Shown here piece by piece: positions 16,027 to 22,917 of a DNA stretch of 64,000 bases. Source of the stretch: Streptomyces sp. BV286 (GTDB lineage Bacteria; Actinomycetota; Actinomycetes; Streptomycetales; Streptomycetaceae). The notes under the pieces were generated by a model, which saw nothing but the letters and a program-made list of their open reading frames with translations, was not told where the DNA came from and did not search any database. Each line of letters starts with the position of its first letter. Within the stretch, counting starts at the first letter, position 1. The stretch covers positions 1-64,000 of the forward strand of contig NZ_JAHRIB010000024.1 in NCBI RefSeq assembly GCF_019090165.1, in the 5' to 3' direction. The position numbers were made by a program, and so were the translations under genes.

Positions 16027-17849
16027 GAGGTTCCTTCCACAGGGTGTTCGGGTCGGGGTGCGGCCGGCTCGTCGGGACGGGCGGATCCCGGCACGGCGGG
16101 CCCGGCCACCGTCGGCACGCTGGGCCGGTCGGCCCCCGGCCCGCCGGGTCGGCCGGCTTCCTCGTCGTCGGGGCCCGGGCCCGCCCGGCGACGCGGGCCG
16201 ACGGCCACGGCCTCGTCGGACACGGGTGCCGGGCGGTCGCCGGAAAGGGGTGCGGCGGGAGACTGGGACTCGGGTGCGGGCCGGTCCCCGGGTTCGGAGT
16301 GAGGTCCGGATGCCGACGGCACCGCGGACGCGGACGCCGGGCCGTCTCCTCGACCGGGATCCGCGGATCCCCCGGCCGCGTAGGCCGGGCGTCCTCCGGG
16401 ACCGGCTGCCGCGGAGGCCCCGGACACGGAGGCCGCAGTCACGGACGGCGCGCGTCCCGGCGTCGGCGGATGCTCGCCGTCCTTCGACGGGTGCTCGCCG
16501 TCCTTCGGCGGGTGCTCGCCGTCGGGGGCCGTTCCTCCGTGCGGCCCGCCCGGCATCCGGGGCAGCTCGGGGGAAGACGTGTCCAGCGGTACCGACCAGG
16601 AGCGGACGATGCCCAGCTGGACGCCCTGCCGTGGCAGTGCGGCGTCCAGGAGCCAGTCCGCGGCGACCCGGATGCGGTTGCCGGGCATCGCGGCCAGGTG
16701 GTAGCCGCGGGTGACGGCTCCGGCGAGGGGCCCGGAGAGCGGCACGCCGAGCAGGTTGGCCGCGGCCTGCACGCCGCCGAGGTCGACGACGAAGCCCAGG
16801 TCGCGGTGCCGGTAGGGAGCGGGGTCACCGACGCCGAGCGAGGCGGCGACGTTCCGCCCCGCCGTCCTCCCCTGCCGCCAGGCGTGCTGTGCGGTCATCG
16901 GCGTGTACTGGCCCGGCTTCTCCAGATCGGGCACGGCGGCCGCGTCACCGCAGGCGAACACCTCGGGCCTGCCCGGCACCCGCAGGCTCGGCTCGACGAG
17001 CAGCCGGCCGCGTTCCATGGGCAGCCCGAGCTGCTCGGCCAGCGGATCCGGGCGGACACCGACGCACCAGACCAGGGACCGTGTGCCGACGAAGTCGCCG
17101 TCGCTGAGCAGCACCCCGTCCCGGGTGGCCTCCTTCACGGACGTTCCGGTCCGGACGTCGACGCCTCGCTGCCGCAGCACGCGGTCGGCGGTCCGCGACA
17201 GCCGCTCGTCCATCTCCGGCAGCACCCGCGAGGCGATGTCGATCAGCATCCAGCGTGGCCGTACGCCTCCGCGAAGGGGCCGCCCGCGCACCAGCGCGTC
17301 GGTGAACAACTGCCCGTGCGCGGCCACCTCGGTGCCGGTGTAGCCGGCCCCCACGACGACGAAGGTGCACCGCGCGGCGCGGATCCCGGGATCGTCGGTG
17401 GCGGCCGCTAGTTCCACCTGCCGGATCACGTGGTCGCGCAGGTACAGCGCCTCGGGCAGTCCCCGGAAGCCGTGCGCGTGCTCGGCCACGCCCGGGACGG
17501 GCAGCAGCTTGTTGACGCTGCCGGCGGCGAGCACGAGCCGGTCGTAGGAGAGCGTGCCCTCGCCGCCCTCGGGGTCGGTGTAGTGGACGGTGCGCCGGTC
17601 GAGGTCGATACGGTCCGCCTCGCCGAGCACGAGACGCACTCCGGGCAGGGTGCCGGTCAGGGAGACGGTGACGCGGCGGGGCTCCAGGACCCCGGAGGCG
17701 ACCTGGGGCAGCAGAGGCAGGTACAGGAAGTAGTCCGTCGGATTCAGCAGGACGATCTCGGCCTTGTTCCGGGTCGGCCGGGCCAGGGTCCGCGCCGTCC
17801 GGTACCCGGCGAATCCTGCTCCGACTATCACGACACGGGGTCGGCTCAT
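16023..17849 (-). CDS. Type-II NADH dehydrogenase-like flavoprotein with long disordered tail
   Basis: A 608-residue protein. Residues 1-435 are a pyridine-nucleotide-disulphide-type oxidoreductase of the NDH-2 group: FAD motif VVIVGAGFAGYRTA (about 6-19), NAD motif FVVVGAGYTGTEVA (about 160-173), FAD-binding PEVFACGDAAAV. NDH-2 enzymes pass electrons from NADH to quinone at the membrane. The last 170 residues are Pro/Gly/Ala/Glu-rich low complexity including three 7-residue GEHPPKD-type repeats, in place of a C-terminal membrane-binding helix. Start ATG 17849 follows GGAGG. Overlaps transketolase by four bases. Confidence 0.88.
   Translation of the reverse strand: MSRPRVVIVGAGFAGYRTARTLARPTRNKAEIVLLNPTDYFLYLPLLPQVASGVLEPRRVTVSLTGTLPGVRLVLGEADRIDLDRRTVHYTDPEGGEGTLSYDRLVLAAGSVNKLLPVPGVAEHAHGFRGLPEALYLRDHVIRQVELAAATDDPGIRAARCTFVVVGAGYTGTEVAAHGQLFTDALVRGRPLRGGVRPRWMLIDIASRVLPEMDERLSRTADRVLRQRGVDVRTGTSVKEATRDGVLLSDGDFVGTRSLVWCVGVRPDPLAEQLGLPMERGRLLVEPSLRVPGRPEVFACGDAAAVPDLEKPGQYTPMTAQHAWRQGRTAGRNVAASLGVGDPAPYRHRDLGFVVDLGGVQAAANLLGVPLSGPLAGAVTRGYHLAAMPGNRIRVAADWLLDAALPRQGVQLGIVRSWSVPLDTSSPELPRMPGGPHGGTAPDGEHPPKDGEHPSKDGEHPPTPGRAPSVTAASVSGASAAAGPGGRPAYAAGGSADPGRGDGPASASAVPSASGPHSEPGDRPAPESQSPAAPLSGDRPAPVSDEAVAVGPRRRAGPGPDDEEAGRPGGPGADRPSVPTVAGPAVPGSARPDEPAAPRPEHPVEGTS
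16471..16523 (-). repeat. 21-bp tandem repeat in the flavoprotein tail
   Basis: tgctcgccgtc recurs at 16471, 16492 and 16513, a 21-bp period that encodes GEHPPKD, GEHPSKD and GEHPP in the disordered C-terminus. The period keeps reading frame. Confidence 0.8.
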
Positions 17850-17936
17850 GGGTCGCCTCCGGCGGGGTCGCTCGTTCGGGGCCTTCCGCGTCCCCCTGGC
17901 CCGGGCGCCCAAACGTCGCGGGCCCCGGCCCACGGC

Positions 17937-17960
17937 GTTTCGCGCCGGGCCCCGGGGTTA
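17937..17960 (+). promoter_or_regulatory. Possible sigma-B-like promoter for the LLM oxidoreductase
   Basis: GTTT at 17937-17940, 14-nt spacer, GGGTTA at 17955-17960 (one mismatch to GGGTAC/T). It would start transcription near 17967, 36 nt before the ATG. Weak evidence. Confidence 0.3.
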
Positions 17961-18002
17961 CCCGCAGATCGGCCCCCACCAGGGTCGTCACGGAGGTGCA
18001 CC

Positions 18003-18968
18003 ATGCCCGAATACGGCTATTTCCTGTCCACCGAGGAGTTCGCTCCCCGGGACCTCGTCGAGCAGGCCAGAATGGCCGAGCAGGCCGGGTTCCAGTCGCT
18101 GTGGATCTCGGACCACTACCACCCGTGGAACGACGCGCAGGGCCAGAGCCCCTTCGTCTGGTCGGTGATCGGCGCCCTGTCGGAGGCCGTGTCCCTGCCG
18201 ATCGCGACGGCGGTGACCTGTCCGACCGTCCGGATCCACCCGGCGGTGGTGGCGCAGGCGGCGGCCACGAGCGCGGTGATGACGGAGGGCCGCTTCCGGC
18301 TCGGTGTGGGTTCCGGTGAGGCCCTGAACGAGCACGTCCTCGGTGATGCCTGGCCGCCCGCGCACATCCGTCTGGAGATGCTGGAGGAGGCGGTCCAGGT
18401 GATGCGCAAGCTCTTCACCGGCGAGGAGGTCAACCACTCCGGGCCCCACTACACGGTCCACAACGCCCGGCTCTACACGGTCCCCGACGAGCCCGTACCC
18501 ATCGACATCTCGGGCTTCGGCCCTCAGGCGACGGCCCTCGCGGCGCGCATCGGGGACGGCTTCGTCACCATGGCTCCGGACGAGCCCATGGTGGAGCAGT
18601 TCCGGCGGGGCGGCGGGGGCGCCAAACCCGTCAGCGGCGGCACGAAGGTCTGTTACGGCCAGGACCGCGACGAGGCCGTGCGTACGGTCCGCCGGCTCTG
18701 GTCCAACCAGCTGCTGCCCGGCGAGATGGGGCAGGTCCTCCCCTCGCCGAAGCACTTCGAGCAGCTGGAGCCGCTGGTGACGGAGGAGATGGTCAGCGAG
18801 AACACGGTGTGCGGGGACGACGTCGACGAGCATGTCGCCGCGCTCTCCGCTTTCGCCGACGCGGGCTTCGACCGTGTCTACGTCAACCAGATCGGCCCCG
18901 ACCAGCGCGGCTTCTTCGACTTCTACCGCACGAAGGTGCTGCCGCAGCTCCAGGAGGGGACCCGCTGA
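18003..18968 (+). CDS. F420-dependent LLM-class oxidoreductase
   Basis: A 321-residue (beta/alpha)8 luciferase-like enzyme. EYGYFLSTEEFAPRDLVEQA, SLWISDHYHPW, SPFVWSVIGALSE, TAVTCPTVRIHPAVVAQAAA and FRLGVGSGEALNEHVLGD match the F420-dependent glucose-6-phosphate dehydrogenase-like subgroup (TIGR03557-type). These enzymes use coenzyme F420 for hydride transfer; the substrate of this subgroup is not established. GGAGGTG lies 4 nt before the ATG. Monocistronic: two hairpins follow the stop. Confidence 0.9.
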   Translation: MPEYGYFLSTEEFAPRDLVEQARMAEQAGFQSLWISDHYHPWNDAQGQSPFVWSVIGALSEAVSLPIATAVTCPTVRIHPAVVAQAAATSAVMTEGRFRLGVGSGEALNEHVLGDAWPPAHIRLEMLEEAVQVMRKLFTGEEVNHSGPHYTVHNARLYTVPDEPVPIDISGFGPQATALAARIGDGFVTMAPDEPMVEQFRRGGGGAKPVSGGTKVCYGQDRDEAVRTVRRLWSNQLLPGEMGQVLPSPKHFEQLEPLVTEEMVSENTVCGDDVDEHVAALSAFADAGFDRVYVNQIGPDQRGFFDFYRTKVLPQLQEGTR

Positions 18969-18984
18969 GACACCCCGGACGGCC

Positions 18985-19019
18985 GAGAGCCGCCGACTCC
19001 GTCGGAATCAGCGGCTCTC
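18985..19019 (+). terminator. Stem-loop after the LLM gene
   Basis: GAGAGCCGC and GCGGCTCTC form a 9-bp perfect stem around a 17-nt loop that itself contains a small gactcc/gtcgga pairing, 17 bp after the stop. Confidence 0.55.
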
Positions 19020-19027
19020 CGGCAGGA

Positions 19028-19060
19028 AGGCGGGTCCGCCCGGTCCGGGCCGACCCGCCT
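19028..19060. terminator. Second stem-loop between convergent genes
   Basis: AGGCGGGTC and GACCCGCCT form a 9-bp perfect stem with inner GC pairing, lying 16 bp from the stop of the minus-strand holin-like gene. It may serve both convergent genes. No strong T-run. Confidence 0.6.
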
Positions 19061-19075
19061 CTTCGTGCACGCGGT

Positions 19076-19582
19076 TCACCTTGCGCGGTGGTGCGGGGCG
19101 GCGGGACCGGTGGCCCCGCCCGCGCCGGGCGCCGGGGGTGTGTCCGTGCCGGGCGCTCCCGCCGACCCGCTCACGGCGTCGGGCGCGACGGGCGGCATCG
19201 GCGGAACGGCGGGCCCGCCGGCCGGCATCCCGGGGGCCGCACGGTCGGTGACACCCTCGCCCGGCCGCTGAGCGGCCTGTTCCGGCGTGGGCCGGGAGGC
19301 CGACGGCCGCGCCGCGTTGCGCAGCACGTAGGCCAGCGCGCCCAGCACGGCGGCGGTGATCAGCGCGGCCGCCCAGTCGGGCAGACCGAGCGCGAGGGCG
19401 AGGCCGGCCGCGAGCGCGAGGGCCGCGCCCGCGTACAGGGCGAGGGCACCGGACGCGGCGTACAGAGCGGCCGTACGACGCTGCTTGCGGGTCTGCTCCC
19501 GCAGCTCCTCGCGTATGGCGTCACGGGCCACCTGTGCCAGCTCGTCGGCCAGATGCTTGTCCAGATGTTCGATTCGGTCCAT
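19076..19582 (-). CDS. Phage-holin-family-like membrane protein
   Basis: A 168-residue protein. An N-terminal amphipathic helix (MDRIEHLDKHLADELAQVAR, then DAIREELREQTRKQRR) is followed by two hydrophobic segments (about 40-65 and 70-90) and a Pro/Gly/Ala-rich tail. This is the layout of the actinobacterial Phage_holin_3_6/YqjD-like membrane proteins, which are chromosomal and not evidence of a prophage. No ribosome site precedes the ATG; a GGGTAC box only about 10 bp upstream suggests a leaderless mRNA. Function unknown, possibly envelope stress. Confidence 0.75.
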   Translation of the reverse strand: MDRIEHLDKHLADELAQVARDAIREELREQTRKQRRTAALYAASGALALYAGAALALAAGLALALGLPDWAAALITAAVLGALAYVLRNAARPSASRPTPEQAAQRPGEGVTDRAAPGMPAGGPAVPPMPPVAPDAVSGSAGAPGTDTPPAPGAGGATGPAAPHHRAR

Positions 19583-19591
19583 GGCCGCCGG

Positions 19592-19616
19592 GTACCCGCG
19601 GCCCCGGGCCCGTAAC
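19592..19616 (-). promoter_or_regulatory. Possible sigma-B-like promoter of the holin-like gene
   Basis: On the minus strand: GTTA (19616-19613), 15-nt spacer, GGGTAC (19597-19592). The -35 differs at one base from GNNT. Transcription would begin about at the ATG at 19582. Confidence 0.35.
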
Positions 19617-19702
19617 GCCTGCCGGAGGGCGCCCAGGCCTCCACGCGCGGGATCCGTGCGAAACGATCTCGCCCGGGGCCGGCCCCAACTAGGCTCGTCC
19701 GC

Positions 19703-20056
19703 ATGGACATTCTGGGAGCCACGCTGCGTATCTGCGTCGACGACCTGGAGACCGCGGTCCCCTTCTACGAGAAGCTGGCGGGCGGCCCGGCGCTCCGCTT
19801 CGAGCGCGGCGGCGTCTCGGTCGCCGCGGTCGGCTGCTTCCTGCTGATGAGCGGGCCGAAGTCGGAGCTGGACGTGCTCCGCAAGGTCTCGGCGACCATC
19901 GCCGTGCAGGACGTCGACGAAGCCCACCGGGTACTCACCGAGTCGGGGGCCCATGTCGTCGCGGGCCCGGTGGCGACACCGGCGGGCCGCAACCTGATCG
20001 CGATGCACCCGGACGGCTACGTGTACGAGTACGTGGACCGCCGCACCACGGAGTAG
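19703..20056 (+). CDS. VOC (glyoxalase/dioxygenase-fold) protein
   Basis: A 117-residue vicinal-oxygen-chelate-fold protein: two beta-alpha-beta-beta-beta modules (ILGATLRICVDDLETAVPFY...; TIAVQDVDEAHRVLTESGAH...) ending GRNLIAMHPDGYVYEYVDR. The usual first metal His is not obvious, so binding rather than catalysis is possible. TAGGCT 7 bp before the ATG resembles a -10 box, and no ribosome site is present, so a leaderless mRNA is likely. Substrate unknown. Confidence 0.82.
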   Translation: MDILGATLRICVDDLETAVPFYEKLAGGPALRFERGGVSVAAVGCFLLMSGPKSELDVLRKVSATIAVQDVDEAHRVLTESGAHVVAGPVATPAGRNLIAMHPDGYVYEYVDRRTTE

Positions 20057-20089
20057 GTCCGCCCGTTCGCGGGCCGCGGCCGCTCCCGG

Positions 20090-20998
20090 TCAGGAACGCG
20101 CGAAGGCCGCGACGACGATGTCGGCGAGGAGGGCGCCCGCGGCCCCACCGGGGTCCAGGTCGGGGTCGTAGATGGTGACGTTGAAGCCGGCGCAGTGCGG
20201 GGAGCGCACCAACGGCCGCAGCAGCGCGACGAGTTCCTCGGGCAGCAGTCCGCCGGGGTCGGGGCTGTCCACGGCGGGCATCACGGACGGGTCGAGCACG
20301 TCGGCGTCGAGATGCACCCAGAAGCCGTCCAGGTCCGGCACGTCGAAGGCCTGCGCGGTGGCCGTGGCCAGGGCGTCGGCGCCCCACTCCCGGATGTCGC
20401 CGACCGTCACGGTGGGGATCTTCAGTGCGGCCAGTTCGGCCCGGTCGTCCTCGAAGGCGTCACGGATGCCGAAGAACCGTACGTCCTCGTCCCGCAGGTA
20501 GGGCTTGAGCCCCTCCAGGTCCGTCAGGTCGTCCTGGCCCCGGCCGGTCGCCAGGGCCACTTCCTCGCCGCCCGCCGCGCCGATCCGGTCGGAGTTGCCC
20601 GGGTGCCGGAAGTCGTGCGAGGCGTCCACCGCCGCGAGTCCGTAGCGTCCGACGCGGCGCAGCGCGAGTGAGGCGCCGAGCTGGATGGAGCAGTCGCCGC
20701 CGAGGACGACGGGCAGGTCACCGGCCCGCACATGTCCCTCGATGCGGTCGGCGAGCGTACGCGTGTACGCGGCGAGGGCCGCTGCGTTGAAGACGCCGTC
20801 GCCCTCCTGCCAGTCGCCCCGGTCGTAGCGCGGCGGTACGACCACTCCGCCCTCCAGTGCGTTCAGCCGCTGCACGATCCGCTGTTCGCGCAGGGCTCCG
20901 GCGAGCTTGTAGCAGCCGGGCACGGTGCCCGGGGCGGGCGGGCGGAGCCCCAGGTTCGACGGGGCGTCCAGAACGACGAGATTCCGAAGGGCACTCAT
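20090..20998 (-). CDS. Arginase/agmatinase-fold protein with altered metal site
   Basis: A 302-residue ureohydrolase-fold protein. The three family motifs are present but changed: GGDCS (100-104) in place of GGDHS, DASHD (125-129) in place of DAHxD, and intact HLDADVLDP (about 229-237). Thus two of the usual manganese-binding His positions are replaced or shifted. The protein may be a formimidoylglutamase/arginase relative with other specificity, or a non-hydrolytic member. The ATG overlaps the acetyltransferase stop (ATGA, 20995-20998), so the two are co-translated. Confidence 0.85.
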   Translation of the reverse strand: MSALRNLVVLDAPSNLGLRPPAPGTVPGCYKLAGALREQRIVQRLNALEGGVVVPPRYDRGDWQEGDGVFNAAALAAYTRTLADRIEGHVRAGDLPVVLGGDCSIQLGASLALRRVGRYGLAAVDASHDFRHPGNSDRIGAAGGEEVALATGRGQDDLTDLEGLKPYLRDEDVRFFGIRDAFEDDRAELAALKIPTVTVGDIREWGADALATATAQAFDVPDLDGFWVHLDADVLDPSVMPAVDSPDPGGLLPEELVALLRPLVRSPHCAGFNVTIYDPDLDPGGAAGALLADIVVAAFARS

Positions 20999-21540
20999 GT
21001 TCGAACCCTATCGGCGGTGCGGGCCCAGCGCTCGTGGTCCCGCCAGGCCCCGTCGATGAAGAGGAACTCCGGCGAGAATCCCTCCAGCCGGAACCCGCAG
21101 CGCCGGGCGAGCGCGATCGAGGCCGCGTTGTCCGGCTGCACGTTGATCTCCAGCCGGTGCAAGCCGAGCCTGTCGAACGCGTACCGCACGACCAGGCCGA
21201 GTCCCTCGCTCATGAGCCCGCGTCCGGCGGCGTGCGCGAAGGCCCCGTATCCGAGCGCCCCGCACTGGAAGGCGCCCTCGACGATGTTGTTGATGTTGAC
21301 GAACCCGGCGATCCCCCCGCCGTCCTTCTCGCAGACGAAGAACCCGGCCTTCGTCGGGTCGTCGATCAGCCGCCCCGCGTACGAGGTGTAGGCGGTGGGG
21401 GTGGCGGGCGGGAACAGCCACGGCTGGTGCAGGGCCTTGCTCTCCCGCACCCGGGCGGTGAACTCGGCGCCGTCCTCCAGGGTGAAGGGGCGTATGCCCA
21501 CGCGGGGGCCTTCGGCGAGGTACGCGCTGGTGGCGGACAT
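20995..21540 (-). CDS. GNAT acetyltransferase (RimJ/RimL-like)
   Basis: A 181-residue GNAT protein. VGIRPFTLEDGAEFTARVRE starts the fold; GGGIAGFVNINNIVEGAFQCG and LGYGAFAHAAGRGLMSEGLG contain the acetyl-CoA loop; LHRLEINVQPDNAASIALAR and CGFRLEGFSPEFLFIDGAWRDHERW are the RimJ/RimL-type C-terminal motifs. It is most similar in pattern to ribosomal-protein N-alpha-acetyltransferases; true substrate unknown. Coupled to the arginase-like gene. Confidence 0.88.
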   Translation of the reverse strand: MSATSAYLAEGPRVGIRPFTLEDGAEFTARVRESKALHQPWLFPPATPTAYTSYAGRLIDDPTKAGFFVCEKDGGGIAGFVNINNIVEGAFQCGALGYGAFAHAAGRGLMSEGLGLVVRYAFDRLGLHRLEINVQPDNAASIALARRCGFRLEGFSPEFLFIDGAWRDHERWARTADRVRT

Positions 21541-21668
21541 CCCGCAACGGTACGCCGGACGCTCCGCCCTGCGCAGGGCGCGACGCGGCGGGCCGGTGGG
21601 GCCGACGGGGGCCGGTCGCGAGGTCGTCCGCGCCGCCGAGGGGCGCCCTTCGAGGGGCCCCCGGCCGC

Positions 21669-21914
21669 CTATCTCCGGCGCCCCATGAAGTAGGCCCCGC
21701 ACAGCGCGCCGATCAGCGCGGTGCCGAGCAGCGCCATCCACAGGGGCATGGTGACCTCGGGAACCAGCAGGCGGATTCTGGTGGCGCGGATGTTCTCGAA
21801 GATGAAGACCAGGGCGAGAACGGCCAGCACGACGACGGCCACCCGGCCGGGGGTCAGCAGGTTCCCGCCGCCGGCCCTCGCGCCGCCGCCGCTCTGCGAA
21901 GTCTTCGGGCTCAT
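21669..21914 (-). CDS. LapA-like small membrane protein
   Basis: An 81-residue protein with two membrane segments (about 26-42 and 56-75) separated by NIRATRIRLLVPEVTMPLW and ending MGRRR. This is the DUF1049/LapA (lipopolysaccharide assembly protein A) domain layout, common also in actinomycetes without LPS. Role unknown. Stands 79 bp downstream of the peptidase operon on the opposite side of 21994; direction is the same. Confidence 0.8.
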   Translation of the reverse strand: MSPKTSQSGGGARAGGGNLLTPGRVAVVVLAVLALVFIFENIRATRIRLLVPEVTMPLWMALLGTALIGALCGAYFMGRRR

Positions 21915-21993
21915 GTGGTCAGCATGGGCGCAGGAGCCGGGCCCACGCGCGGCGAGGGGTTCCTCCGGGTGAGAGGTCCGCGCCGCCCGGGCG

Positions 21994-22917
21994 TCAGGCG
22001 AGGGCGGGCGCGTCGAGGGTGAGGGTCCCCGCCCCCGCGTCCAGCTCGCCCCGCACCCCGAACGGAATCGTCAGCGCCCCTTCGCCGTGCCCGAACCCGA
22101 ACTCCTCGGCGATCGGCACCCCCAGCCCGCCGAGCCGGTCGAGGACCAGGTCCCGCACCCGGTCGTACGGGTCGCACCGCGCCCAGGAGCCGAGGAGGAT
22201 CCCGGCGACTCCGTCGAGCCAGCCGGCGCGCAGGAGCTGGGTGAGACAGCGGTCCAGACGGTACGTCTCCTCGCCCACGTCCTCCAGGCAGAGCAGCCCG
22301 CCGCGTGCGGAGGGCCGGGCGTGCGGTGTGCCGAGCTCGGCGGCCAGCAGACTCAGACAGCCGCCGAGGAGAACACCCTCCGCGTGTCCCGGTACCAGGG
22401 CCCGGCCCGCCGAGGCGATGGTCCGCACGGACTCCGGATCGAAGAGGGTCGCCCGGAGGTGTTCCTGAGCCCGCGCGTTCTTGACGAAGTCGATGCCCGC
22501 GACCATCGGCCCGTGCAGTGTCACGAGTCCGAGCCGGGTCGCGAAGGCCTCGTGGAGGGCCGTGATGTCGCTGAAGCCGAGGAACACCTTGGGCCCGGCG
22601 GCGCGCAGGGCCTCCCAGTCGAGCAGGTCGGCCATGCGCTGGGCGCCGTACCCGCCGCGGGCGCACAGCACCGCGTCCACGGAGGGGTCGCACCAGGCGG
22701 AGAGGAAGTCCGCGGCCCGGTCGGCGTCCGTGCCCGCCAGGTAGCCGAACCGTGCGTGCCGGTCGAGGACATGGGGCGCCACGTACGGGTCCAGGTCCCA
22801 GCCGCGCAGGATGTCGAGTCCCGCCTGGAGCCGCTCCTCGGGCACCGGCCCGCTGGGCGCGACGACGGCGACCCGGGCACCGGCGGTCAGCCGCGGTGGT
22901 CTGGTGAGGTCCTTCAC
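21994..22917 (-). CDS. LD-carboxypeptidase (MEROPS S66)
   Basis: A 307-residue S66 peptidase (LdcA/MccF type). GARVAVVAPSGPVP, AVLCARGGYGAQRM and VFLGFSDITALHEAF (Ser116 as likely nucleophile) form the N-terminal domain; GLLCLEDVGEETYRLDR supplies the catalytic Glu and EFGFGHGEGALTIPFG the His. S66 enzymes cleave the L-Lys(or Dap)-D-Ala bond of muropeptides in peptidoglycan recycling, or inactivate microcin-like peptides. The GTG at 22917 overlaps the S9 peptidase stop (GTGA). Last gene of a four-peptidase operon. Confidence 0.92.
   Translation of the reverse strand: MKDLTRPPRLTAGARVAVVAPSGPVPEERLQAGLDILRGWDLDPYVAPHVLDRHARFGYLAGTDADRAADFLSAWCDPSVDAVLCARGGYGAQRMADLLDWEALRAAGPKVFLGFSDITALHEAFATRLGLVTLHGPMVAGIDFVKNARAQEHLRATLFDPESVRTIASAGRALVPGHAEGVLLGGCLSLLAAELGTPHARPSARGGLLCLEDVGEETYRLDRCLTQLLRAGWLDGVAGILLGSWARCDPYDRVRDLVLDRLGGLGVPIAEEFGFGHGEGALTIPFGVRGELDAGAGTLTLDAPALA

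Noticed and set aside
19076..19582. Prophage remnant, because of a holin-like protein
   Set aside because: No other phage gene, integrase or attachment repeat is near; this holin-like family is common in actinomycete chromosomes.
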